Source: JBKBKC01 sp046294265 (GTDB lineage Bacteria; Pseudomonadota; Alphaproteobacteria; Rhodobacterales; Rhodobacteraceae). Taken from it: a stretch of 64,000 nt of DNA. Below the pieces are notes generated by a model that was not told the DNA's origin, did not search any database, and saw only the letters and a list, made by a program, of their open reading frames with translations. The translations under genes and the position numbers were made by a program. Below are positions 18,793 through 29,193 of this stretch, one piece after another. Position 1 is the stretch's first letter. The number at the start of each line of letters is the position of its first letter. The DNA lies in assembly GCA_046294265.1 (NCBI GenBank), contig JBKBKC010000008.1, positions 124,001 through 188,000 of the forward strand, given 5' to 3'.

Positions 18793-19472
18793 CGCCCCAT
18801 GCGGCGCTGGACGCCATCGCGGCCCATGCCGATGGGGCCCGGGCGGTGCAGATGGCGGCCTATCACAAGGTGGCGCGCCGCTATCTGGGCGTGCCGGTGC
18901 CGGTGGTGGATGCGCTGGCAAGGGACTGGCGGGCTGGGCTGACCGTGGCGGAGCGCGCGGCGCTTGCGCAAGGGCTGTGGGAGACGGACGTGCACGAGGC
19001 GAGGGTGGCCGCCGCGCCGCTGCTGACCCAGGCACGCATCCGCGACGACGCAGCGGTCTGGGACACCATCGCCGCATGGGTGCCCAGCTTCGACGCCTGG
19101 GCGCTGGCCGACCATGCTGCGGGCGCAGGCGCCCGGCGGCTTGTGGCCAATCCGGCCCGGCTCGACGAAGTGGAAGCCTGGGTCGGCGCACCGCATCTGT
19201 GGACGCGCCGCGCGGCACTGGTGATGACGCTGCCCTGGACGAAACAGAACCACCCGACGGCAGAGGACATCGCCATCCGCGACCGGGTGCTGGGCTGGTG
19301 CGGGCTGCTGGCGGGCGACCGGGACTGGTTCATCCAAAAGGCAGTGGCCTGGTGGCTGCGGGACCTCTCGCGCCACGATCCCGCGCGCAGCCGCGCCTGG
19401 CTTGCGACGCATGGCAACCGGTTGAAACCCTTTGCCCGCCATGAGGCGGCACGGTATTTGGGGGCTGAGTAG
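18789..19472 (+). CDS. DNA alkylation repair protein, AlkD-like HEAT-repeat family
   Basis: 227-residue all-helical protein of the AlkD/COG4912 type. Conserved pieces include VVDALARDW, the repeat around PSFDAWALADHAA, LWTRRAALVMTLPW and the C-terminal WFIQKAVAWWLRDLS motif. Relatives are DNA glycosylases that remove 3-methyladenine or 7-methylguanine using stacked HEAT-like repeats. It overlaps the glmS stop by ATGA, so it is co-transcribed with cell-wall genes, a link with no obvious functional logic. The first G-run of the following hairpin begins inside its stop codon. Confidence 0.8.
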   Translation: MTPHAALDAIAAHADGARAVQMAAYHKVARRYLGVPVPVVDALARDWRAGLTVAERAALAQGLWETDVHEARVAAAPLLTQARIRDDAAVWDTIAAWVPSFDAWALADHAAGAGARRLVANPARLDEVEAWVGAPHLWTRRAALVMTLPWTKQNHPTAEDIAIRDRVLGWCGLLAGDRDWFIQKAVAWWLRDLSRHDPARSRAWLATHGNRLKPFARHEAARYLGAE

Positions 19473-19626
19473 GGGGGCTGTCTGCCCCCCTCTGGGCCTT
19501 GCGGCCCATTCACCCCCCGAGGATACTTCTGGACAGAAGAAACCTGCAGTTGCTTCTTCTGTCCGCAAATATCCCGGGGGGAGGCGTTTGCGCCGGGGGG
19601 CAGCGCCCCCCCTCTTTGCCTCGCTC
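19472..19626 (+). repeat. Composite stem-loop 3'-end element, copy B
   Basis: Second copy of the element at 12215-12377, in the opposite orientation, between the convergent ends of the AlkD-like gene and trpE. Order: GGGGGGC/GCCCCCC stem with loop TGTCT (19472-19490; the 19-base sequence is the exact reverse complement of copy A's), GGGCC/GGCCC hairpin (19494-19507), long inverted repeat with arms at 19513-19541 and 19554-19581 containing GAGGATACTT and AAATATCCCGG, then a GGGGGGC/GCCCCCC hairpin (19595-19611) followed by CTCTTT. Confidence 0.75.
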
Positions 19627-21141
<1,515 letters not shown>

Positions 21142-21147
21142 GGCAGG

Positions 21148-23013
21148 CTATTGCATCTGCGCGTGGACGGCCGCCAGCGCCTGTTCGTCAAAGAAGATGC
21201 CCGCATTGGCCGTCAGCGCCTGTGTGAAGAGCGCAAAGGCGTCCTGCGCCAGCGCCGCCTCTGCCTGCGCCGCGATGGCCGTGCGCAGGGTGGCAAGGCC
21301 CGCGTCCTCGGGATCGGCGGGCACCTGGCTGTCAAGCCGCAGCACGCCCACGAAGCCCGGCCCCTCGATCACGCGCAGTTGGCCGGGCTGCATTGCAAAG
21401 ACGGCCTCCATGAAGGCCGCCGGCGCGCCTTCGACGAAGCCGTCGCGCGCAATGCGGGGCGTCACCTCCAGGATGCCATAGGCGCCGAGCGAGGCGCCGC
21501 CCTCGACCTCGGCCTTGATCGCGGTTGCGCGGTCGGCAAGTCGGCTGGCAACCTCGGCCGCGCGCCAGGACTGCGCCACGCGGTCGCGCACCTCGTCCAG
21601 CGGCAGGGGTGCGGGGGGCAGCACCTCGACCAGCCGCAGGACCACAAGGCCACCATCGGCCAGATCGACCAGCACCGGGAAATCGCCCTCGCGCGCGCGG
21701 GCTGCGGCGTCGCGGAAGGCGGGGTAACCCGCGATGGGGTCGTCCGAGGCGGGCACGAGGTCGATCATGCCGGCCGTCATGCCCTCATCGGTGACCAGTT
21801 CGTCAATCTCGGCCCCTCCGGCCAACAGGTCGTCGATGGTGTCGCGGCGGTCGGCGATGGCGCGGCGGGCCACGTCGGAGGCGAGTTCCGCCACCAGATC
21901 GTCGCGCGCCTCGTCGAAGGTGATTTCCTGCGCGGGCAGCACGCCGTTCATGCGAAAGATCGCGGGGCCGAGGGGCGATGCGAAGGGGCCGACCACGCCG
22001 GGCTCCTCCAGTGCAAAGATCGCAGGTCCGGCGGCGCCAAGGTCTAGCAGGGACATGTCGCCCATGTCGGTATCGGCAAGGTCGAGGCCCCGCTCGGCCA
22101 CCAGCGCATCGAAGGTGGCCCCCTCTGCGATGCGGGCCATCGCGGCCTCGGCCGCCGCCTGGTCAGCCATCACCAGCCGTTCGACCAGCCGCCGCTCGGG
22201 CTGGACGAAATCGGTGATCCGCTCATCATAAAGGCGGCGCAGGGCGGTGTCGTCCACCGTCATTGTTGGCGCGAGATCGGCGGGCAACAGGGTCGCATAT
22301 TCGATGCGGCGCGCCTCGGGGCGGGTGAAGGCGGCGAGGTTGCTCTCATAATGCGCCGTCAGGTCTGCCTCGGTGGGGTCGGGCAGGGGGCCCTCAAGAT
22401 CCCCCTCGGTCAGGCGCAACAGGGAAAAGCCGCGCCGTTCGCCGACATAGGCAAAAAGCGTGTCGGTCAGGGGCGCCGGGGCTGCAAAGCCGCCCGACAT
22501 TGCCCCTTGCAGGATAGATCGGGCAAGGTCGTCGCGCAGCCGCCGCTCGAACTCCGCCTCGCGCAGGTTGTTGCGCTCCAGCGTGAAGCGGTAGGCGTCG
22601 CGGTCGAACTGGCCCGAGGGCCCGCGGAAGGCGGGGATGTCGGTGATCTCGGCGGCCACGCGGGCGTCGCCCGCCGACACGCCGATGCGCGCGGCCTCAT
22701 TGTCCAGTGCCGCCTGCGTGACCAGTTGCTGGCGCACCTGACGGTCGAGGCCAAGCGCCTGCGCCTGCGCGAAACTGACCGGCTGGCCCACCTGCGCGGA
22801 GAAGGCGCTCATCTCGGCGCGCAGGGCATTTGCATAGTCGGTCACGGTGATCTGGCGGTCGCCCACGCGGCCGACCGAGGTGACCCCGCCGCCGAAATTG
22901 GTGATCGAGAACCCCGCAAGGCCCACGATCAAGAGCACCAGCATGATCCAGACGAAGATATTGGCGATGCCGTTTTTCTTCTTCCTCGGGGTCTCGGGGT
23001 CGGGTCTGGCCAT
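21148..23013 (-). CDS. ppiD: Periplasmic peptidyl-prolyl isomerase/chaperone PpiD-like (SurA-N, parvulin)
   Basis: 621-residue membrane-anchored chaperone. A cytoplasmic N-tail rich in Lys/Arg (residues 8-14) is followed by one membrane helix (NIFVWIMLVLLIVGLAGFSI, about 18-37) and then SurA_N (VGRVGDRQITVTDYANALRAEM), a degenerate parvulin domain at about 240-360 and a second PPIase-like C-terminal part. It folds outer-membrane and periplasmic proteins at the inner membrane. ATG at 23013. The trpE gene follows after six bases. Confidence 0.88.
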   Translation of the reverse strand: MARPDPETPRKKKNGIANIFVWIMLVLLIVGLAGFSITNFGGGVTSVGRVGDRQITVTDYANALRAEMSAFSAQVGQPVSFAQAQALGLDRQVRQQLVTQAALDNEAARIGVSAGDARVAAEITDIPAFRGPSGQFDRDAYRFTLERNNLREAEFERRLRDDLARSILQGAMSGGFAAPAPLTDTLFAYVGERRGFSLLRLTEGDLEGPLPDPTEADLTAHYESNLAAFTRPEARRIEYATLLPADLAPTMTVDDTALRRLYDERITDFVQPERRLVERLVMADQAAAEAAMARIAEGATFDALVAERGLDLADTDMGDMSLLDLGAAGPAIFALEEPGVVGPFASPLGPAIFRMNGVLPAQEITFDEARDDLVAELASDVARRAIADRRDTIDDLLAGGAEIDELVTDEGMTAGMIDLVPASDDPIAGYPAFRDAAARAREGDFPVLVDLADGGLVVLRLVEVLPPAPLPLDEVRDRVAQSWRAAEVASRLADRATAIKAEVEGGASLGAYGILEVTPRIARDGFVEGAPAAFMEAVFAMQPGQLRVIEGPGFVGVLRLDSQVPADPEDAGLATLRTAIAAQAEAALAQDAFALFTQALTANAGIFFDEQALAAVHAQMQ

Positions 23014-23101
23014 GAACGCTCTCGGATCGCGGGGGCTGGGGTCGCCGGGTGCGGCTTTGTCTAGTGGCCTTCGCCAAGGGGGGCAAGGGCCGCGCGCGAC
23101 C

Positions 23102-23587
23102 TCAGCGGGCGAGCACCGTGACCATCGGCAGATCGGTGAGGGGCAGGTTCAGCGCGCGGAAGGCGGGCAGCGACAATTGCGCGGCCCCCTCGCCCGGGAT
23201 CAGATCGACGGCAAGCGACGCCCCGGCGGCGGTGGTCACGCGGCCGGGACCGGCGGCCTTGACGAGAGCCGAGCGCAGCCAGAACCCGGGTTCCGCTGGA
23301 TTTCCCAGCGACACCGCGACCTTTCCCAGTTCCCGCTCGCCTGCGGGGGCAGGGGGCGGGGCGAGGGCGGCGGCCTTTTGCGCGGCGGTTGTGGTGTCCA
23401 GTGTCGCAGCAGTCCTGGCGCCCCGTGGGGGAGGCGGGGCGACGGGGGCGGCGGGCGCAACCTCAATCGCAGCTGTTGCGGCGGGCCCCGCATCGGCGCG
23501 AGGCTTGATGAGGTTGGTGATCCGCGCGCAGCCCGGCAGGGCGATGGCGAGGGCAAGCAGAACCGGCAGGATACGCGATATTTTCAT
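23102..23587 (-). CDS. Putative lipoprotein of unknown function
   Basis: 161 residues. An N-terminal hydrophobic signal ends in ALPGC with Cys at position 20, resembling a lipobox although proline at -2 is atypical. Then comes a low-complexity Ala/Pro linker (about 31-85) and a folded C-terminal part of about 75 residues (VAVSLGNPAEPGFWLRSALV through ALNLPLTDLPMVTVLAR). I know similar short proteins only as uncharacterised Rhodobacterales genes. It precedes ppiD by 88 bases in the same direction, so an envelope role is likely. Confidence 0.7.
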   Translation of the reverse strand: MKISRILPVLLALAIALPGCARITNLIKPRADAGPAATAAIEVAPAAPVAPPPPRGARTAATLDTTTAAQKAAALAPPPAPAGERELGKVAVSLGNPAEPGFWLRSALVKAAGPGRVTTAAGASLAVDLIPGEGAAQLSLPAFRALNLPLTDLPMVTVLAR

Positions 23588-23638
23588 GGCGTGATGTTAG
23601 CGGCGGGTCGGGGCAGGCACAACGGGGCGCATGCTCAC

Positions 23639-23673
23639 TTGCGCGGCACCATGCGTGGCATTACCCTTTTGTC
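23639..23673 (+). promoter_or_regulatory. Candidate moaA promoter, possibly leaderless
   Basis: TTGCGC (23639-23644), a 17-base spacer and TACCCT (23662-23667). The -10 ends six bases before the moaA ATG, and no Shine-Dalgarno sequence lies before that ATG, which would fit a leaderless mRNA. The -10 match is weak (3 of 6). Confidence 0.3.
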
Positions 23674-24693
23674 ATGAACGCATCCCTGATCCCCGCCCCG
23701 CTGATTGATCCCTTCGCCCGCCCGATCCGCTATCTGCGCGTGTCGGTCACCGACCGGTGCGATTTCCGCTGCGTCTATTGCATGTCGGAGAACATGACCT
23801 TCCTGCCCAAGGCGGACCTTCTGACGCTGGAAGAGCTTGACCGGATGTGTTCGGCCTTTGTGCGGCTGGGGGTGGAAAAGCTGCGCATCACCGGGGGAGA
23901 GCCCCTGGTGCGGCGCAACATCATGTCGTTTTTCGCCGCAATGACGAGGCATCTGGAGGCGGGCACACTGAAGGAGCTGACGCTGACCACGAACGGCAGC
24001 CAGTTGCGCAAGTTCGCCGCCGATCTGGCAGGCATGGGCGTGCGGAGGATCAATGTGAGTCTGGATACGCTGGACGACGCGAAATTCGCGGCCGTCACGC
24101 GGTGGGGGCGTCTGGCCCAGGTGCTCGACGGGATCGCGGCGGCGCAAGAGGCGGGGATCCGGGTCAAGATCAATGCCGTCGCGCTGCGCGGTTTCAACGA
24201 AGATGAACAGTTCCGCCTGACCGAATGGTGTGCCGAACAGGGGCATGACCTTACCTGGATCGAGGTCATGCCGATGGGCGATCTGGGCAACGAGGACCGG
24301 CTGGACCAGTATTGGAGCCTCAGGGACCTGCGCGCCCGCTATGCCGAGCGCTACACCCTCACCGATCTTGCCGAGCGGACGGGCGGCCCCGCCCGATATG
24401 TGCGGCTCGAGGAGACGGGGCAGAAGGTGGGCTTAATCACGCCCCTGACGCATAACTTTTGCGAAAGCTGCAACCGGGTGCGGCTGACCTGCACCGGGGA
24501 ACTCTATATGTGCCTGGGGCAGGAGGATATGGCGGACCTCCGCGCGCCATTGCGCGCGAGCATCGAGGACGCGCCCATCGAGGCTGCCATCCGCGCGGCC
24601 ATCGCGCGCAAGCCCAAGGGTCATGATTTCGACTATACCCGTCAGGGTGTAGCGGGCCAGATGACCCGGCACATGAGCCATACGGGCGGCTGA
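23674..24693 (+). CDS. moaA: GTP 3',8-cyclase (molybdenum cofactor biosynthesis)
   Basis: 339-residue radical SAM enzyme for the first step of molybdopterin synthesis. The N-terminal [4Fe-4S] cluster motif is Cys29-x3-Cys33-x2-Cys36 (CDFRCVYC). TGGEPL contacts SAM. The C-terminal cluster is FCESCNRVRLTC with 2 and 13 spacing, and the essential Gly-Gly tail (HTGG) ends the protein. Other moa genes are not in the window. It lies divergent to the putative lipoprotein. Confidence 0.96.
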   Translation: MNASLIPAPLIDPFARPIRYLRVSVTDRCDFRCVYCMSENMTFLPKADLLTLEELDRMCSAFVRLGVEKLRITGGEPLVRRNIMSFFAAMTRHLEAGTLKELTLTTNGSQLRKFAADLAGMGVRRINVSLDTLDDAKFAAVTRWGRLAQVLDGIAAAQEAGIRVKINAVALRGFNEDEQFRLTEWCAEQGHDLTWIEVMPMGDLGNEDRLDQYWSLRDLRARYAERYTLTDLAERTGGPARYVRLEETGQKVGLITPLTHNFCESCNRVRLTCTGELYMCLGQEDMADLRAPLRASIEDAPIEAAIRAAIARKPKGHDFDYTRQGVAGQMTRHMSHTGG

Positions 24694-24718
24694 ACGGCGG
24701 CGCGTGCGGGATGTGGCC

Positions 24719-25525
24719 CTACAGGCGCGACAGCGCGGGCACGACCAGCCGCTGACCCACCGCGATACGGTCCGGGCCGGACAGGATGCGCCGGTTGGCG
24801 TCATAGATCACGGGGTATTTCCCGGCGTCGCCGTAGTAGCGCAGCGCGAGGCCACCCAGCGACTCGCCTGGCTGGACAAGATGCAGCACATCCTGCGTCG
24901 CCGCGCGCGGCAGCGCGGCCAGCAGCGCATCCGCATCCGGGTCTGATGCGTCGCCTTCCTCCAGCTCCGCCCCCTGCGCGCGGGCCACGATGGAGGCAAG
25001 CAACACCGCCGTGTCCACGCGGCCCTCGGCCGTGACAAGGCCCGGTGGCGCCGCAATCTCGCCCCGACCTGCCGCCTCGTTCACGAGGGCGTCGATGTAG
25101 GCGTCCGACTGCCCTTCGCGCAGGGCCTGTGTCACCAGCCTCTGCAATGTGACGGGGGGCGCCGCCGCGACCGCAGGGGCGCGGAAGGATCGCAACCCTG
25201 CGAGGGCAGATGCCGACATTGCGGAGAGCACCGCATCGCCCCCTGCCGGTGCCGCTGGCGGCGCCGCCGCCGGATTTGCCAGACCGGCCAGAACCTGCGC
25301 CGTCGTGGTTTCGAGGTCGGAGGCGATCGCCTCTGCCGGGGTAACTGCTGGCGAGGAGACTGCCGCTGCGGTGTCTGGCGCGGACCTGACTGGCGAGGGG
25401 CGTTCCGCCGCGGCCTCGGCCTCGACACGCGGCGACGGTTTCTTCAGCCACCCCATCGGATCGACCGTTATTGCCAGGCTCGCCAGGATGATGATGGCCA
25501 GATAGCTGAGGGCGAGGCGTTTCAT
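24719..25525 (-). CDS. LysM domain protein with N-terminal membrane anchor
   Basis: 268 residues. An N-terminal hydrophobic segment (LSYLAIIILASLAITV) anchors or exports it. A long Ala/Pro-rich, probably disordered middle follows, with a helical block about 125-190. The C-terminal LysM motif (VQPGESLGGLALRYYGDAGKYPVIYDANR, ending VGQRLVVP) should bind peptidoglycan glycan chains. The gene is 45 bases after the rhodanese gene in the same direction, so the pair is probably one envelope transcript. Function beyond cell-wall binding is unknown. Confidence 0.82.
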   Translation of the reverse strand: MKRLALSYLAIIILASLAITVDPMGWLKKPSPRVEAEAAAERPSPVRSAPDTAAAVSSPAVTPAEAIASDLETTTAQVLAGLANPAAAPPAAPAGGDAVLSAMSASALAGLRSFRAPAVAAAPPVTLQRLVTQALREGQSDAYIDALVNEAAGRGEIAAPPGLVTAEGRVDTAVLLASIVARAQGAELEEGDASDPDADALLAALPRAATQDVLHLVQPGESLGGLALRYYGDAGKYPVIYDANRRILSGPDRIAVGQRLVVPALSRL

Positions 25526-25570
25526 GGATCACTCCGGTCAGGGGGGCACGCACGACAGGCAAGGTGTTTG

Positions 25571-26245
25571 TCAGCCCTGACCGGCAGGCTTGACCACCGT
25601 CAGCCCAAGAAGCAGCCAGTTCTGCATGCCGCCCCGATAATAGCGCAGCTTTTCCGCAGGATAGCCCGCGTCGATCAGATACCGGATGGCCCGGGGCGAC
25701 TGATCGCACCATGGCCCGTTGCAGAACAGCGCCAGATCGAGTGCTTCGGAAAAATCGAATCCTCCCCCGGCAAGCGAACGCGCGCCAAGCGCCAGCAGGA
25801 TCTGGTCGCGATAGGGATTGGACGGGGCCAGCGTCGCAAAGGGCACGTTGACCGCGCCGGGGATGGTGCCCTTGGCATACCATTCGGGCAGACGCGAATC
25901 CATCACGACCCCCCGGCCGGGAGCGGCATACCTGTCCAGAAAGCTGATCAGTTCCAGTTCCCCCAGCGTCTCGACCCCCGGGGCCGCCTGCATCGGATGG
26001 ATGCAGAAGGGCGGGCAGGGTCGCGAGGTCTTGGCGAAATCGCCGCTGATCGTGGCGCCCTGATCCTGGTTGCGTGCGATCACCACCGTCTCGCCCCCAA
26101 GCAGCAGACGCGCCTCGGCCATGTCCTCGGTCAACCGAACGTCCTGTGCCTCTGCCGGGTAAGCCGTCGCCCAAAGGGCGATCAGGATGCCGCACGGAAC
26201 AGCAATCGGCGTCGCCCAATGGTGTTGAACTTGATCAAGCAGCAT
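25571..26245 (-). CDS. Secreted rhodanese-like domain protein
   Basis: 224 residues with a hydrophobic N-terminal export signal ending near AYPAEAQ. The rhodanese fold is recognised from VVMDSRLPEWYAKGTIPGAVNVPF and the active-site loop FCNGPWCDQSPRA, where the first Cys is the expected sulfur carrier. The CNGPWC form resembles a group of periplasmic rhodaneses. A Cys pair, CPPFC, lies in the middle and could form a disulfide. I chose the ATG at 26245 since the signal starts there; the upstream open frame to 26395 lacks export or family sequence. Confidence 0.78.
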   Translation of the reverse strand: MLLDQVQHHWATPIAVPCGILIALWATAYPAEAQDVRLTEDMAEARLLLGGETVVIARNQDQGATISGDFAKTSRPCPPFCIHPMQAAPGVETLGELELISFLDRYAAPGRGVVMDSRLPEWYAKGTIPGAVNVPFATLAPSNPYRDQILLALGARSLAGGGFDFSEALDLALFCNGPWCDQSPRAIRYLIDAGYPAEKLRYYRGGMQNWLLLGLTVVKPAGQG

Positions 26246-26505
26246 ATGGCATCCCCCGATGCGGATAATGCCGCCGATATCCCCGGACAATAAAACTGGT
26301 AGGGTCGGCAGCCCCTCATACGAAATGTTGCATCGGCCCGACCTTACGTCAATTGCTTTCTGGACAAATGCCACCGCGCGCCGCACGGGTTGCACGGGAA
26401 TCCCTGGCCCGTATCCTGAAACGTCACTTCACCGTCACGGACCGCCGGCATCACCCAGAGGACACGGGCGCGACGGGCAGGCCGACGCCGCGTGGAGGGA
26501 AGGCG
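26246..26505. other. Divergent intergenic region, rhodanese / rimBK
   Basis: 260 bases between two divergent genes. It is comparatively AT-rich near 26285-26355. I see no terminator, RNA gene or strong promoter match; it should hold promoters for both sides. Confidence 0.4.
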
Positions 26506-27927
26506 ATGGCGGGCAGCGAATCGATGGGTGTTCCGGCCGGCCTGCATCTGGGGTGGGAGGAATGGGTGGCCCTGCCGGGGCTTGGCCTGCCCGCGCTCAA
26601 GGCCAAGGTGGATACCGGCGCGCGCACCTCGGCGCTGCATGCGTTCGACATCGAACCCTTTGGTTCGCCCCGGGCTCCGCATGTGCGGTTTCTCATCCAT
26701 CCGATCCCCGGGCGCGAGGATGTGACCATCGCCTGCTCGGCCCCCATCCGCGACCAGCGCGAGATCACAAGCTCCAATGGCGAGACCGAGACGCGTTTTG
26801 TGATCGAGACCGAGGTTGTGATGGGCAGCCGCCGCTGGCCCATCGAGGTGAGCCTGACCGACCGGGGCGGGATGGCCTTCCGTATGCTCCTGGGGCGGCA
26901 GGCACTGGGCGAGGGCGCGATGGTTTCGGCCACCGAAGGATTCCTGCACGGCATGCTGGGCTATGACGCCTATCACTCGGCCCGCGTGCTGGCCCGTGCG
27001 CCCCCGCGCACGCTGCGGGTGGCGGTGCTGTCGCGCGAGGGCGGGGCCTATTCCACCCGCCGCATCGTCGAAGAGGGCACCCGCCGCGGCCATGTGGTCG
27101 AGGTGCTGGATACAACGCGGCTTTACGTGGGGATCGGCCCGCTGGCCCCCGAGATCCATTATGACGGCGCGCGCCTGCCGCATTTCGACGCGGTGATCCC
27201 GCGCATCGGGCATGGCGTCACAGCCTATGGTGCCGCGATCCTGCGCCAGTTCCAGGCGCGCGGCACCTGGCTGGTGAACGGCCCCGAGGGGATCGTGCAA
27301 AGCCGCGACAAGCTGACCGCGCATCAGGTGCTGGCGCGCCACCACATCCCGATGCCCGCCACCGCCTTTGCGTCGTCGCCCAAGGACACCGAGAATCTGA
27401 TCGAGTTGGTGGGCGGTGTCCCGCTGGTGGTGAAGTTGCTCGAATCAAGCCAGGGCAAAGGGGTCGTGCTTGCCGAGACGCAGGCGGCGGCGGCGTCGGT
27501 CATCTCTGCCTTCCGGGGGCTGAAGGCCGATTTCCTGGTGCAGCGGTTCGTGGCCGAGGCGGGCGGATGCGACATCCGCTGTCTGGTCGTCGATGGCCGC
27601 GTGGTGGCCGCGATGCGAAGGCGCGCGGCCAAGGGCGAATTCCGGTCGAACCTGCATCAGGGCGGCACTGCCGAGGCCGTGCGCATCAGCCGCGAGGAGC
27701 GCGAGGTGGCGATCCGCGCCGCCCGTGCTTTCCGGCTGGGCCTTGCCGGGGTGGACCTCTTGCGCGCCTCGGATGGGCCGAAGGTGCTGGAGGTGAATTC
27801 CTCACCGGGCTTCGAGGGGGTAGAGCGCGCGACGGGTCGCGATATGGCCGCGATCCTGTTCGACACGGTGGAACGCCATGTCCGCCCCACCCCCGCCCGC
27901 CGCACGCGCAGCAAGACCGACCGTTGA
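26506..27927 (+). CDS. rimK: Fused RimB-like retropepsin domain and RimK-like ATP-grasp ligase
   Basis: 473 residues made of two enzymes. Residues about 15-160 match the RimB/ATP-dependent zinc protease family, a retropepsin-like fold with the aspartyl motif KVDTGARTSALHA (Asp36) and GRQALGEGAMV. Residues about 165-460 are a RimK-type ATP-grasp ligase: LRVAVLSREGGAYSTRRIVEE, NGPEGIVQSRDKLTAHQVLARHHIP, VVKLLESSQGKGVVL, FRSNLHQGG and the metal-binding VLEVNSSPGFEGVE. RimK adds glutamates to the C-terminus of ribosomal protein S6 and RimB processes that tail, so the fusion joins a writer and an eraser. Start ATG 26506 has GGAGGGAAGG upstream. Confidence 0.85.
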   Translation: MAGSESMGVPAGLHLGWEEWVALPGLGLPALKAKVDTGARTSALHAFDIEPFGSPRAPHVRFLIHPIPGREDVTIACSAPIRDQREITSSNGETETRFVIETEVVMGSRRWPIEVSLTDRGGMAFRMLLGRQALGEGAMVSATEGFLHGMLGYDAYHSARVLARAPPRTLRVAVLSREGGAYSTRRIVEEGTRRGHVVEVLDTTRLYVGIGPLAPEIHYDGARLPHFDAVIPRIGHGVTAYGAAILRQFQARGTWLVNGPEGIVQSRDKLTAHQVLARHHIPMPATAFASSPKDTENLIELVGGVPLVVKLLESSQGKGVVLAETQAAAASVISAFRGLKADFLVQRFVAEAGGCDIRCLVVDGRVVAAMRRRAAKGEFRSNLHQGGTAEAVRISREEREVAIRAARAFRLGLAGVDLLRASDGPKVLEVNSSPGFEGVERATGRDMAAILFDTVERHVRPTPARRTRSKTDR

Positions 27928-27959
27928 CGCAGGCCGCGCCGCCGCGCAAATGTCGGGCG

Positions 27960-29168
27960 ATGCATGACCCAGGTCCCCTCAGCTTTGCCGGAAGCTTCAC
28001 GCAGCAAGAGCCGATCCCAGAGGCGGGCATCGCCGCCGCGATGGAGGTGATGCGCCACGCGCGCCTTCACCGCTACAACGTGACCCCGGGCGAAGTGCCC
28101 GAAGTGGCTGCGCTGGAAGAGGAATTCGCGGCCTTCACCGGCGCGCGCTTTTGCCTTGCCGTGGCCTCGGGCGGCTATGCCATGGCGACCGCGCTGCGGG
28201 CCTTGGGGGTGGGGCAGGGCGATGCGGTGCTGTCCAATGCCTTTACCCTGGCCCCTGTGCCCGGGGCGATTGCCAGCCTTGGCGCGCGGCCGGTGTTCGT
28301 GGAGGTGACCGAGGCGCTGACCATCGACCTTGATCATCTGGCGCAACTGGCGGGCAGCAGCGGGGCGCGGGTGCTTCTTCTGTCGCACATGCGCGGGCAT
28401 GTATGCGACATGGAGCGGCTGATGGCGATCTGCGATGCGGCGGGCATCGCGGTGGTGGAGGATTGTGCGCATACGATGGGCGCGGAATGGCGGGGCCTCC
28501 CCTCGGGGCGGCACGGGGCGATGGCCTGCTATTCGACCCAGACCTACAAGCACATCAACAGCGGCGAGGGCGGGTTCCTGACCTGCGACGACCCCGCGCT
28601 GATGGCCCGCGCGGTGCTCCTGTCGGGCAGCTACATGCTCTACGCCCGCCACCGCGCCGCCCCGGCGCTCGAAGCCTACGACGGCCTGACGCTGGACACG
28701 CCCAACATCTCGGGCCGCATGGACAACCTGCGCGCGGCAATTCTGCGCCCGCAGATCCCGCTTTTGGCCGAACGGCGGGCGCGGTGGCGGGTGCTCTATG
28801 ACCGGATGGAGGCGGGGCTGCGCGATGCGCCGGGTATCGCGCTGATCCCCCGGCCCGCGCATGAGGATTTCGTGGGGTCGTCCTTCCAGTTCATGCTCCC
28901 GGGGTGGGAGGGCGCGCAGGTGGCGGGGCTGGTCGCGCGCTGCGCCGCGCGGGGGGTAGAGCTCAAATGGTTCGGTGCCGCCGATCCTCAGGGGTTCACC
29001 TCGGCCTATCGCCATTGGCGATATGCCGCCCCCCCTGTGCTGCCCCGGACCGACCGAATCCTCGCGGGCCTTCTCGACCTGCGCCTTCCGCTGACATTTG
29101 CGCCGGGGGATGCCGACGTGATCGCCCGGATCATCCGGGAAGAGGCGGCGCGCAACACCCCCGTCTGA
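27960..29168 (+). CDS. DegT/DnrJ/EryC1/StrS-family PLP aminotransferase
   Basis: 402-residue PLP enzyme of the sugar-aminotransferase family. Visible are the cofactor-binding VASGGYAMATALRALGV region, the Asp-bearing VVEDCAHTMGAEW, and the lysine loop YSTQTYKHINSGEGGFL with the Schiff-base lysine. Family members move an amino group onto keto sugars, though some act on other substrates. It begins 33 bases after rimBK, in the same direction, and no sugar nucleotide genes are adjacent; its role is therefore open. ATG at 27960; an in-frame TTG at 27924 overlapping the rimBK stop is a less likely start. Confidence 0.82.
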   Translation: MHDPGPLSFAGSFTQQEPIPEAGIAAAMEVMRHARLHRYNVTPGEVPEVAALEEEFAAFTGARFCLAVASGGYAMATALRALGVGQGDAVLSNAFTLAPVPGAIASLGARPVFVEVTEALTIDLDHLAQLAGSSGARVLLLSHMRGHVCDMERLMAICDAAGIAVVEDCAHTMGAEWRGLPSGRHGAMACYSTQTYKHINSGEGGFLTCDDPALMARAVLLSGSYMLYARHRAAPALEAYDGLTLDTPNISGRMDNLRAAILRPQIPLLAERRARWRVLYDRMEAGLRDAPGIALIPRPAHEDFVGSSFQFMLPGWEGAQVAGLVARCAARGVELKWFGAADPQGFTSAYRHWRYAAPPVLPRTDRILAGLLDLRLPLTFAPGDADVIARIIREEAARNTPV

Positions 29169-29193
29169 CCAATGGCATGTGACGGTGGTCTGG

